Positions 1 through 5,529 of a stretch of DNA of 5,841 nt are shown in pieces. Positions within the stretch are counted from its first letter, which is position 1. Every line of letters starts with the position of its first letter. Under the pieces are notes generated by a model. It saw only the letters and a list, made by a program, of their open reading frames with translations. It was not told the DNA's origin and searched no databases. The stretch is taken from positions 1 to 5,841 of the forward strand of contig JACQBB010000372.1 of the NCBI GenBank assembly GCA_016194625.1, read 5' to 3'. The DNA is from Elusimicrobiota bacterium. Lineage in GTDB: Bacteria > Elusimicrobiota > Elusimicrobia > UBA1565 > UBA9628. The translations under genes and the position numbers were made by a program.

Positions 1-1
1 G

Positions 2-76
2 CCCGCGCCTACGCCGGCCCCCGCGCCGGTCGCCCCCGCTCCGGCTCCCGTCGCCGCGCCGGTCCCCGCCGGCCCG
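2..76 (+). repeat. Low-complexity Pro/Ala-rich coding tract
   Basis: About 25 codons encode almost only proline, alanine and valine in an irregular P-A-P-x pattern, for example PAPTPAPAPVAPAPAPV. It is in frame with the OmpH/Skp-like gene and immediately precedes its helical region. Such tracts usually form extended flexible linkers. The tract may start further upstream, because it is cut by the window edge. Confidence 0.75.
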
Positions 77-373
77 ACCCTCGGCCAACGGCTCCTGGAG
101 CTCGACGCCAAGATCCTCGCCGCGCAGGCGGACGTGTCGCGCCTGGAAGGCGAGCTGACCCGCGAGCACGACGAGGCCGACCGCGGCCTGCTCGACGTGG
201 AGAGCCGCAAGACCGACCAGGTCCTCGCGCGCCTGTACCGCGCGATCACCGAGGTCGCCCGCCGCGAGGGCGTCAGCGTCGTGGTGGACAAGACGACCAT
301 CCTGTACGGGCACCCCGCCGTGGACATCACGGACAAGGTGCTCAAGCACCTGAAGGAGGCCCCGCAGCCATGA
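2..373 (+). CDS. OmpH/Skp-family periplasmic chaperone, C-terminal part (5' end outside window)
   Basis: The frame is open from the window's left edge to the TGA at 371-373, so 123 residues of a longer protein are visible. The GTG at 134 lies mid-helix and is not taken as the start. The visible part begins with a Pro/Ala-rich tract of about 25 residues. A charged helical stretch of roughly 65 residues (about nt 80-275) follows, with heptad-like leucines consistent with a coiled coil. It ends with the OmpH/Skp C-terminal signature: VVVDKTTILYG (from nt 281), then AVDIT (317-331) and a last helix, KVLKHLKEA. Skp-type proteins are trimeric periplasmic holdases that carry unfolded outer-membrane proteins to the BAM complex. 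Many diderms place this gene just upstream of lpxD, as here, where it overlaps lpxD by ATGA. The Pro/Ala tract beside the helix is unusual for Skp. The signal peptide and first strand would lie upstream and cannot be checked. Confidence 0.82.
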   Translation, partial: PAPTPAPAPVAPAPAPVAAPVPAGPTLGQRLLELDAKILAAQADVSRLEGELTREHDEADRGLLDVESRKTDQVLARLYRAITEVARREGVSVVVDKTTILYGHPAVDITDKVLKHLKEAPQP

Positions 374-1440
374 GGACTTTGCCCAAGCCGCACACCGTCG
401 CCCAGATCGCCGCGCTCGTCGGCGGCCAGGTCGTCGGCGACGCGGACCACGTCGTCGAGGCCGTCTCGGAGGTCGCCAACGCCGGCCCCAAGGACGTCGC
501 CTCCTTCCACAACATGAAGTACGCCGCCGCCGCCGCCGCGTCCCCCGCGGGGTGCCTGCTGGTGCCCCCGCCGGCCAAGGACGCGCCCTGCGCCGCGAAG
601 GCGAAGGTCGTCGTCGAGGACCCGCAGGCCGCCTTCGCCGTCCTTCTCGGCGTCGTCGACTCCGGGCGCCGCGGCAAGACCGCGCACACCGTGAGCCAGA
701 AGGCCTCCGTCCACGCGCTGGCCAAGCTCGGCGCCAACGTGCACATCGGCGACTTCGTCGTGGTCGAGAAGGGCGCCGTCATCGGCGACGGGACCGTGAT
801 CATGCCGCAGGTCTACATCGGAGCGGACGCGAAGATCGGCAAGGGCTGCCTCCTGTACCCGCAGGTCGTCGTGCGCGAGGAGTGCGAGGTCGGCGACCGC
901 GTGACCATCCACTCCGGCACCGTCGTCGGCGCCGACGGCTTCGGCTTCACCACCGACCGCCGGACCGGCCGCCACACCAAGATCCCGCAGATCGGGAACG
1001 TCGTCATCGGCGAGGGCTGCGAGATCGGCGCCAACGTGACCATCGACCGCGCGACGCTCGGCTCCACCGTCGTCGAGCCCGGCGTGCAGATCGACAATCT
1101 CGTCCAGGTCGCCCACAACGTCCGCATCGGCCGCGACAGCGTCGTCGTCTCGCAGGTCGGCATCGCCGGCTCCACCACGATCGGCCGCAACGTGGTCCTG
1201 GCCGGCCAGGCCGGCCTGGCGGGCCACCTCAACGTCGGCGACGGGGCCGTGATCACCGCGCAGACCGGCGTGATGGCCGACGTCCCGCCGAAGGCCGTCC
1301 TGTTCGGCTCGCCGGGCCGCCCGCACCGCGAGGCGTTCAAGCTGCAGGCGCTGTACGGCAAGCTGCCCGAGCTGAACGAGCGCCTCAAGGAGATCGAGAA
1401 GAAGCTCGGTCTCTCGGCCAAGTCGGACGCCGCCGCCTAG
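370..1440 (+). CDS. lpxD: LpxD, UDP-3-O-(3-hydroxyacyl)glucosamine N-acyltransferase
   Basis: This 356-residue protein is slightly longer than the roughly 340 of typical LpxD. It transfers a 3-hydroxyacyl chain from acyl carrier protein to the 2-amine of UDP-3-O-acyl-glucosamine, the third step of lipid A synthesis, in the cytoplasm. The N-terminal uridine-binding domain (about residues 8-105) carries SFHNMKY (F46, N48, Y51), resembling the usual FxxNPKY motif. Left-handed beta-helix hexapeptide repeats fill about 112-310 and include GADGFGF (187-193). VAHN supplies the expected catalytic His249, and GH at 285-286 supplies a second conserved His. Their spacing of 37 equals that of E. coli His239 and His276. 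A charged C-terminal helix (about 326-349) closes the protein, as usual in LpxD. The ATG overlaps the upstream TGA as ATGA and follows AAGGAGG at 353-359 with 10 nt between. A run of six alanines (52-57) sits in the N-terminal domain and is probably a benign GC-driven expansion. Confidence 0.97.
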   Translation: MRTLPKPHTVAQIAALVGGQVVGDADHVVEAVSEVANAGPKDVASFHNMKYAAAAAASPAGCLLVPPPAKDAPCAAKAKVVVEDPQAAFAVLLGVVDSGRRGKTAHTVSQKASVHALAKLGANVHIGDFVVVEKGAVIGDGTVIMPQVYIGADAKIGKGCLLYPQVVVREECEVGDRVTIHSGTVVGADGFGFTTDRRTGRHTKIPQIGNVVIGEGCEIGANVTIDRATLGSTVVEPGVQIDNLVQVAHNVRIGRDSVVVSQVGIAGSTTIGRNVVLAGQAGLAGHLNVGDGAVITAQTGVMADVPPKAVLFGSPGRPHREAFKLQALYGKLPELNERLKEIEKKLGLSAKSDAAA

Positions 1441-1457
1441 ATCTTCCGGAGGTTCCC

Positions 1458-2348
1458 ATGAACGTCAATCCGCTGCAGTGCACCATCAAGACCGAGGTCG
1501 AGCTCGAGGGCGTCGGCCTGCACACCGGCAACAAGTCGAAGCTGGTGTTCCGCCCGGCGCCGGCCAACACCGGCATCCGCTTCTTCCGCTCCGACCTGCC
1601 CGGCATCCCGATGATCCCGGCGCGCCTGAGCTTCGTCGTCACCACGGTCCGCGGCACCAACCTCGGCCTGGGCGACGCGAAGGTGCACACGGTCGAGCAC
1701 GTGCTCTCGGCGTGCACCGGCCTGGGCATCGACAACCTGGACGTCCTGGTCTCGGCCAACGAGCCGCCGATCATGGACGGCTCGGCGCTGCCCTTCGTCG
1801 AGGCGCTGCTGCGCGCCGGGCTCCAGGACCTGGACGCGCCGAAGCGCTGGCTGCACCTGCCGCACGAGGTCACCTACGAGGCCAAGGACGGCGCGAAGTA
1901 CCGCGCGGTCCCGTCCGACAAGTTCGAGGTCGTGGCGACGCTGATCCACGACCACAAGATGATGCCGAAGATGTCTCTGTCGATGACCGTGGACCGCGAG
2001 AGCTACCTGGCCGAGGTCGCGCGGGCCAGGACGTTCTGTTTCGAGCATGAGGTCGCGTACCTGAAGTCGCAGGGCCTCGCCCAGGGCGGAAGCCTCGAGA
2101 ACGCGATCGTCGTGGGCAAGGACCAGTTCCACACGAACGACGAGGGACTGCGCTACTCCGACGAGTTCGTGCGGCACAAGATGCTGGATCTGATCGGAGA
2201 CCTGACGCTGATCGGCCGGCCGCTGTTCAAGATGCGCATCGAGGCCGAGCGGCTCGGCCACGCTCACAACGTCGAGTTCGCCAAGAAGCTCGACGAGGCC
2301 GCCAAGAAGCTGCGCAAATCGAAGTCCCGAGTCCTGGAGGCCAAATGA
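1458..2348 (+). CDS. lpxC: LpxC, UDP-3-O-acyl-N-acetylglucosamine deacetylase
   Basis: This is a zinc hydrolase of 296 residues, a normal length for LpxC (about 300). It removes the N-acetyl group from UDP-3-O-acyl-GlcNAc, the committed step of lipid A synthesis, in the cytoplasm. Opening motif EGVGLHTG lies at 17-24. VEHVLSA gives the general base E80 and zinc ligand H81. RHKMLDLIGDL gives zinc ligands H240 and D244, with K241 and D248 alongside. GHAHN (267-271) supplies the conserved late histidine H268. These match E. coli E78, H79, H238, D242 and H265 closely in spacing. NEPPIMDGSA (101-110) is another family signature. The ATG is set by GGAGG at 1448-1452, five nt upstream, after a 17-nt gap from lpxD. 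The frame stays open far upstream through lpxD, but that extension has arginine-rich shadow composition. The stop overlaps fabZ by ATGA. In Bacteroidetes LpxC and FabZ are fused; here they are separate. Confidence 0.98.
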   Translation: MNVNPLQCTIKTEVELEGVGLHTGNKSKLVFRPAPANTGIRFFRSDLPGIPMIPARLSFVVTTVRGTNLGLGDAKVHTVEHVLSACTGLGIDNLDVLVSANEPPIMDGSALPFVEALLRAGLQDLDAPKRWLHLPHEVTYEAKDGAKYRAVPSDKFEVVATLIHDHKMMPKMSLSMTVDRESYLAEVARARTFCFEHEVAYLKSQGLAQGGSLENAIVVGKDQFHTNDEGLRYSDEFVRHKMLDLIGDLTLIGRPLFKMRIEAERLGHAHNVEFAKKLDEAAKKLRKSKSRVLEAK

Positions 2349-2833
2349 GCACCGAAGCCGCCGCCGCGCCGTCGCCGTTCGCCGCCGCGCCCGTCCGCTC
2401 GCTGGACACGCTCGCCGTCAAGAAGGCGATCCCGCACCGCTACCCGTTCCTCCTCGTCGACAAGATCGACGTGATCCAGGAGGACAAGTTCTGCGTCGGC
2501 ACCAAGATGGTGACCGTCAACGAGCACTTCTTCGAGGGCCACTTCCCGGGCCAGCCGGTGATGCCCGGCGTCCTCATCATCGAGTCGATGGCGCAGACCG
2601 CCTGCGCGATGCTGCTCTCCAAGGGCGGCTTCGAGAACAAGGTCGCCTTCTTCATGGGCATCGACGAGGCCAAGTTCCGCAGCCCCGTCCTGCCCGGCTG
2701 CGTGCTCAAGCATCATATTGAAATCCTGCGGCTCGGCCGCGCCGGCAAGTTCAAGGGCGAGGCCTACGTGGACGGCAAGCTCGCCGCCGAGGCGACGATG
2801 ACCTTCGCGCTGGTCGACAAGGTGCAGGCCTAG
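2345..2833 (+). CDS. fabZ: FabZ, 3-hydroxyacyl-[acyl carrier protein] dehydratase
   Basis: This hot-dog-fold dehydratase has 162 residues. It converts (3R)-3-hydroxyacyl-ACP to trans-2-enoyl-ACP in fatty acid elongation, in the cytoplasm. The family opening IPHRYPFLLVD is at 29-39. The active site GHFPGQPVMPGVLIIESMAQ covers 65-84, with catalytic H66 and E80. Their spacing of 14 equals that of E. coli H54 and E68. The core is preceded by about 20 residues rich in Ala and Pro that typical FabZ lacks. No in-frame ATG, GTG or TTG between the ATG and the core would remove this extension. The start overlaps the lpxC stop as ATGA, with GGAGG at 2336-2340 only four nt upstream. Its place among lpx genes makes sense because FabZ draws on the same 3-hydroxyacyl-ACP pool as LpxA and LpxD. 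Codons 123-126 (CAT CAT ATT GAA) are AT-ended, unlike most of the operon. FabA is less likely, given the FabZ-type active site and operon position. Confidence 0.97.
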   Translation: MSTEAAAAPSPFAAAPVRSLDTLAVKKAIPHRYPFLLVDKIDVIQEDKFCVGTKMVTVNEHFFEGHFPGQPVMPGVLIIESMAQTACAMLLSKGGFENKVAFFMGIDEAKFRSPVLPGCVLKHHIEILRLGRAGKFKGEAYVDGKLAAEATMTFALVDKVQA

Positions 2834-2837
2834 TCCC

Positions 2838-3647
2838 ATGGCCATCCATCCCACCGCCGTCGTCGATCCGTCGGCCAAGATCGACCCGACGGCCGAGATC
2901 GGGCCGTTCGCGGTCATCGGCCCCGAGACCGTCATCGGCGCGCGCACCAGGGTCGGCGCGCACGCCGTCGTCGAGCACGCGACGCTCGGGACCGACAACA
3001 TCCTGCATCCGGGGTGCTACGTCGGCACCCCGCCGCAGGACCTGAAGTACGCCGGCGAGAAGACGCGCCTCGTGATGGGCGACAAGAACACCGTGCGCGA
3101 GTGCGTGACGATGAACCGCGGCACCGCGCAAGGCGGCGGCGTGACCACGATCGGCTCGAACTGCCTGTTCATGGCCTGCTCGCACGTGGCCCACGACTGC
3201 GTGATCGGCAACGGCGTCATCATGGTCAACGCGGTCCTGCTCGCCGGCCACGTGCACGTCGGCGACATGGCCGTGCTGGGCGGCGCGTGCGCCGTCCACC
3301 AGTTCACGCGCATCGGCCGGCTGGCGATGCTGGGCGGCGGCTCGATGAACGGCCAGGACATCCTGCCCTTCGCCAACACGCAGGGCGACCGCGCGGTGAT
3401 GCGGGGCATCAACATGCTGGGCCTCAAGCGCGCGGGCGTGCCGCCCGAGTCGCGCACGGCGCTGAAGGAGGCGTACAAGACCCTGTTCCTGTCCGGCCTG
3501 ACGCAGGCCGACGCGCTGGCCAAGCTCAAGGCCGGCAAGCCGGACCCGATCGTGCAGGAGTGGATCGGCTTCATCGAGTCCTGCGGCAAGCGCGGCTACA
3601 TGCGCCCCGCGGTCGGCGCCACCGAGCTCGAGGAGGCGGTCGCCTGA
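2838..3647 (+). CDS. lpxA: LpxA, acyl-ACP:UDP-N-acetylglucosamine O-acyltransferase
   Basis: This is a 269-residue protein, close to the usual 255-265. It transfers a 3-hydroxyacyl chain from ACP to the 3-OH of UDP-GlcNAc, the first step of lipid A synthesis. It starts with the typical IHPTAVVDPSA, and hexapeptide beta-helix repeats run to about residue 185. QDLKYAGE (67-74) holds Q67, equivalent to E. coli Q73 at the nucleotide-sugar site. HVAHDC (116-121) holds catalytic H119, and H138 and H154 match E. coli H144 and H160 at a constant offset of six. A helical C-terminal domain (about 190-265) follows. G167 lines up with E. coli G173, the hydrocarbon-ruler position, so a long acyl chain could fit; this is an inference. 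The ATG lies four nt after the fabZ stop. No convincing SD is seen: the best is AAGG at 2819-2822, about 15 nt away. Coupling to fabZ translation is therefore likely. Confidence 0.97.
   Translation: MAIHPTAVVDPSAKIDPTAEIGPFAVIGPETVIGARTRVGAHAVVEHATLGTDNILHPGCYVGTPPQDLKYAGEKTRLVMGDKNTVRECVTMNRGTAQGGGVTTIGSNCLFMACSHVAHDCVIGNGVIMVNAVLLAGHVHVGDMAVLGGACAVHQFTRIGRLAMLGGGSMNGQDILPFANTQGDRAVMRGINMLGLKRAGVPPESRTALKEAYKTLFLSGLTQADALAKLKAGKPDPIVQEWIGFIESCGKRGYMRPAVGATELEEAVA
3630..3636 (+). promoter_or_regulatory. Shine-Dalgarno that decides the lpxI start
   Basis: GAGGAGG lies inside the last codons of lpxA, seven nt before the CTG at 3644. This is a strong SD at ideal spacing. It supports a start at CTG 3644 rather than at the next in-frame usual start codon, GTG 3701, which would cut off the GSGxxP-type N-terminus of LpxI. 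Confidence 0.75.
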
Positions 3648-4489
3648 CGGCCGCCGAGCCTCTCGGCCTCGTCGCGGGGTCGGGCCGCTTCCCCCTGCTC
3701 GTGGCCGAGGAGGCCCGGCGGCGGGGCGTGCCCGTGGTGGCGCTCGGCATCCCGGGCGTCACCGACGAGGCGCTGGCGCGCCTCGTCGATACGCTGACCT
3801 GGTTCAAGCTCGGCCAGATCGACGCGCCGATCAAGGCGCTCAAGGAGAAGGGCGTGCGCAAGGTCGTGATGGCCGGCAAGGTCCAGCACGTCTCGCTGTT
3901 CGGCGGCGTGATGCCGGACTGGCGCGCGGCCAAGGTCCTGCTGGGCCTCAAGGACAAGCGCACCGACACCGTCCTGCGCGCCGTGGTCGACGAGTTCGCC
4001 AAGGACGGCCTGGAGTTCGTCTCGTCGGCGCTGTACCTGGAGCATCTGCTGGCGCCGAACGGAGGGCTGACGAAGCGCGCGCTCTCGAAGGACCAGCTCG
4101 CCGACGCCGCGCTCGGTTGGCGCGCGGCGAAGGCCGTCGCGGGCTTCGACATCGGCCAGACCGTCGTGGCCCAGGGCGGCGCCGTCGTCGCCGTCGAGGG
4201 CATGGAGGGCACCGACGCGTGCGTGAAGCGCGCCGCGGAGCTCGCCCGCGCCAACGGCCGCGAGCCCGCGCTCGTCGTCGTGAAGGTCGCCAAGCCGCGC
4301 CAGGATTTCCGCTTCGACCTGCCGGTCGTCGGGCTCGATTCCCTCAAGATCTTCCGCGACAGCGGCGTGAAGGCGCTCGCGCTCGAGGCCGGCGCCACGC
4401 TCGTGTTCGACCGCGACCGCTTCGCCGCCGACGCCGACGCCGCCGGACTCGCCGTCGCCGGCTTCCCTCCGGAGGGACCCTCCCTGTGA
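3644..4489 (+). CDS. lpxI: LpxI, UDP-2,3-diacylglucosamine pyrophosphatase (probable CTG start)
   Basis: From CTG 3644 the protein has 281 residues, about the normal length for LpxI (formerly DUF1009). LpxI hydrolyses UDP-2,3-diacylglucosamine to 2,3-diacylglucosamine-1-phosphate and UMP, replacing the unrelated LpxH of enterobacteria. The N-terminal domain opens with LGLVAGSGRFPLLVAEEA (7-24). GQIDAPIKALKEKGV (57-71) and MAGKV (76-80) follow. The C-terminal domain has GQTVVAQGGAVVAVEG (171-186), EGTDA (188-192) and RFDLPVVG (223-230). D225 in that last motif corresponds to the aspartate reported as essential in Caulobacter LpxI. The lineup fits well with the CTG counted as residue 1. No ATG, GTG or TTG precedes the GSG motif near the lpxA stop. 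The CTG overlaps that stop as CTGA and has a strong SD seven nt upstream. A CTG start is rare, so a sequencing error or a nearby non-standard codon remains possible. The function itself is secure. Confidence 0.95.
   Translation: MTAAEPLGLVAGSGRFPLLVAEEARRRGVPVVALGIPGVTDEALARLVDTLTWFKLGQIDAPIKALKEKGVRKVVMAGKVQHVSLFGGVMPDWRAAKVLLGLKDKRTDTVLRAVVDEFAKDGLEFVSSALYLEHLLAPNGGLTKRALSKDQLADAALGWRAAKAVAGFDIGQTVVAQGGAVVAVEGMEGTDACVKRAAELARANGREPALVVVKVAKPRQDFRFDLPVVGLDSLKIFRDSGVKALALEAGATLVFDRDRFAADADAAGLAVAGFPPEGPSL
4464..4483 (+). promoter_or_regulatory. Shine-Dalgarno of the oxidoreductase gene, flanked by two complementary arms
   Basis: The SD GGAGGG (4471-4476) lies nine nt before the GTG at 4486. 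It is bordered on both sides by CCCTCC (4465-4470 and 4478-4483). The left arm and SD form a perfect 12-bp palindrome, 4465-4476. Two mutually exclusive small hairpins are possible: TCCCT/AGGGA with loop CCGG, and GGAGG/CCTCC with loop GAC. Each would hide the SD. Ribosomes finishing lpxI would open either one, so translational coupling is a reasonable inference. The stems are short, and this may be chance in GC-rich DNA. Confidence 0.4.
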
Positions 4490-5529
4490 CCGAATCATCC
4501 AAGATCCGCGTCGCCGTCGTCGGCGCCGGCAAGATGGGCACCTACCACGCCAAGCTCCTGGGCAAGACGCCGGACGTCGAGCTGGTCGGCGTGTGCGACA
4601 CCAACGTCTGGAAGGCCCAGCTCGCCGCCTGGCAGTCGAACACCGTCGCGGTGCGCGATTACAAGGACGTGCTCGGCCGCGTGGACGCCGTGATCGTCGC
4701 GGTCCCCACGCCGCTGCACCATGAGGTGGGCAAGGCCGCGCTGGAGGCCGGCGCGCACGTGCTCATCGAGAAGCCGCTCGCCTCGACCGTCGAGGAGGCC
4801 AAGGAGCTTCTCACGCTCTCCGAGGACAAGCAGTTGGTCCTGCAGGTCGGCCACATCGAACGCTTCAACCCGGCGGTCCTCGAGGCCGTGAAGCACATCC
4901 GCGACCCGCGCTACATCACGGTCGAACGCCTGGGGCCCTACGACCCGCGCATGAGCCACATCGGCGTGGTGATGGACCTGATGATCCACGACCTCGACAT
5001 CCTGCTGACGCTCGTCGGCTCCGAGGTCGAGAGCCTGGAGGCGCTGGGCGCCCACCTGCTCTCCGGCCACGAGGACATCGCCAACGTGCGCGTGCGCTTC
5101 AAGACCGGCTGCGTCGCCGACCTCACCGCCAGCCGCATCTCGCTGGGCAAGAGCCGCAAGCTCCGGGCGTTCCAGAAGGACTCGTACATCTCGCTCGACT
5201 ACGGCGGCGGCTCGCTGAAGGTCTACCGCAAGAAGGCGCCGGTCATCAAGAGCCTGAAGGACGTCGAGATCCTGAACCCCAAGCTCACGACGATCGACCC
5301 CCTGCGCAACGAGCACGCCCACTTCCTCGACTGCATCCGCCACAACCGCAAGCCGTGGCCGAGCGGCGAGCGCGGCGTCGAGGCGTTGAAGCTGGCCCTG
5401 CAGATCTCCGAGGAGCTGGAGCGCTACGAGCTGTCGGGCCACGCCGGCTCGCGCTCCCTGGTGCCGAGCTGGGCGCAGGACCTCGGCAAGATCGCGAAAT
5501 CCGTCGGCAAGGACATACTCCGAAGTTGA
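4486..5529 (+). CDS. Gfo/Idh/MocA-family NAD(P)-dependent oxidoreductase, lpx-operon linked (possibly GnnA-like)
   Basis: The protein has 347 residues, typical of the family. The N-terminal Rossmann fold shows VAVVGAGKMG (9-18) with the GxGxxG dinucleotide loop at 13-18. D38 ends the second strand, which favours NAD over NADP. The family motif EKP is at 95-97. GHIERFNPA (122-130) opens the C-terminal domain, and MDLMIHDLDILL (163-174) carries D164 and H168, the likely catalytic pair. Members usually oxidise or reduce a sugar ring hydroxyl. Its place between lpxI and lpxB suggests that the substrate is a UDP-sugar or a lipid A precursor. GnnA, in the same superfamily, oxidises the 3-OH of UDP-GlcNAc before amination by GnnB; gnnA lies near lpxA in Acidithiobacillus. 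No GnnB-like aminotransferase is visible here, so that role is a hypothesis. The GTG start overlaps the lpxI stop as GTGA with GGAGGG nine nt upstream. The exact substrate is unknown to me. Confidence 0.9.
   Translation: MTESSKIRVAVVGAGKMGTYHAKLLGKTPDVELVGVCDTNVWKAQLAAWQSNTVAVRDYKDVLGRVDAVIVAVPTPLHHEVGKAALEAGAHVLIEKPLASTVEEAKELLTLSEDKQLVLQVGHIERFNPAVLEAVKHIRDPRYITVERLGPYDPRMSHIGVVMDLMIHDLDILLTLVGSEVESLEALGAHLLSGHEDIANVRVRFKTGCVADLTASRISLGKSRKLRAFQKDSYISLDYGGGSLKVYRKKAPVIKSLKDVEILNPKLTTIDPLRNEHAHFLDCIRHNRKPWPSGERGVEALKLALQISEELERYELSGHAGSRSLVPSWAQDLGKIAKSVGKDILRS

Noticed and set aside
134..136. GTG at 134 as the start of a short 79-residue protein
   Set aside because: The same frame is open to the window edge with helical sequence before it. 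The codon lies mid-helix and lacks an SD, so it is an internal valine.
523..540. GCC triplet run in lpxD as a phase-variable repeat
   Set aside because: It is a triplet repeat of six Ala codons; length changes would not shift the frame, and such runs are expected in GC-rich genes.
552..1457. Long open frame running through lpxD and continuous with lpxC, as if LpxC had a 300-residue N-terminal extension
   Set aside because: The extension is almost all Arg, Gly, Pro and Ala, typical of a shifted frame in GC-rich DNA. LpxC begins properly at ATG 1458 with its own SD and has family length from there.
1441..1457. Possible promoter or terminator in the lpxD-lpxC gap
   Set aside because: Only 17 nt, fully accounted for by the SD and spacer. 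No hairpin with T-tract or -10/-35 pair is visible.
3014..3643. Open frame through lpxA continuous with lpxI, suggesting a larger fused protein
   Set aside because: The upstream part is an Arg-rich shadow of lpxA, which itself is intact. The LpxI fold starts just after the lpxA stop.
3701..3703. GTG 3701 as the lpxI start
   Set aside because: It would delete the conserved AGSGRFP motif at the nucleotide-binding N-terminus.
4117..4485. N-terminal extension of the oxidoreductase into lpxI
   Set aside because: Arg-rich shadow sequence with no domain. The Rossmann fold begins right after GTG 4486, which has a good SD.
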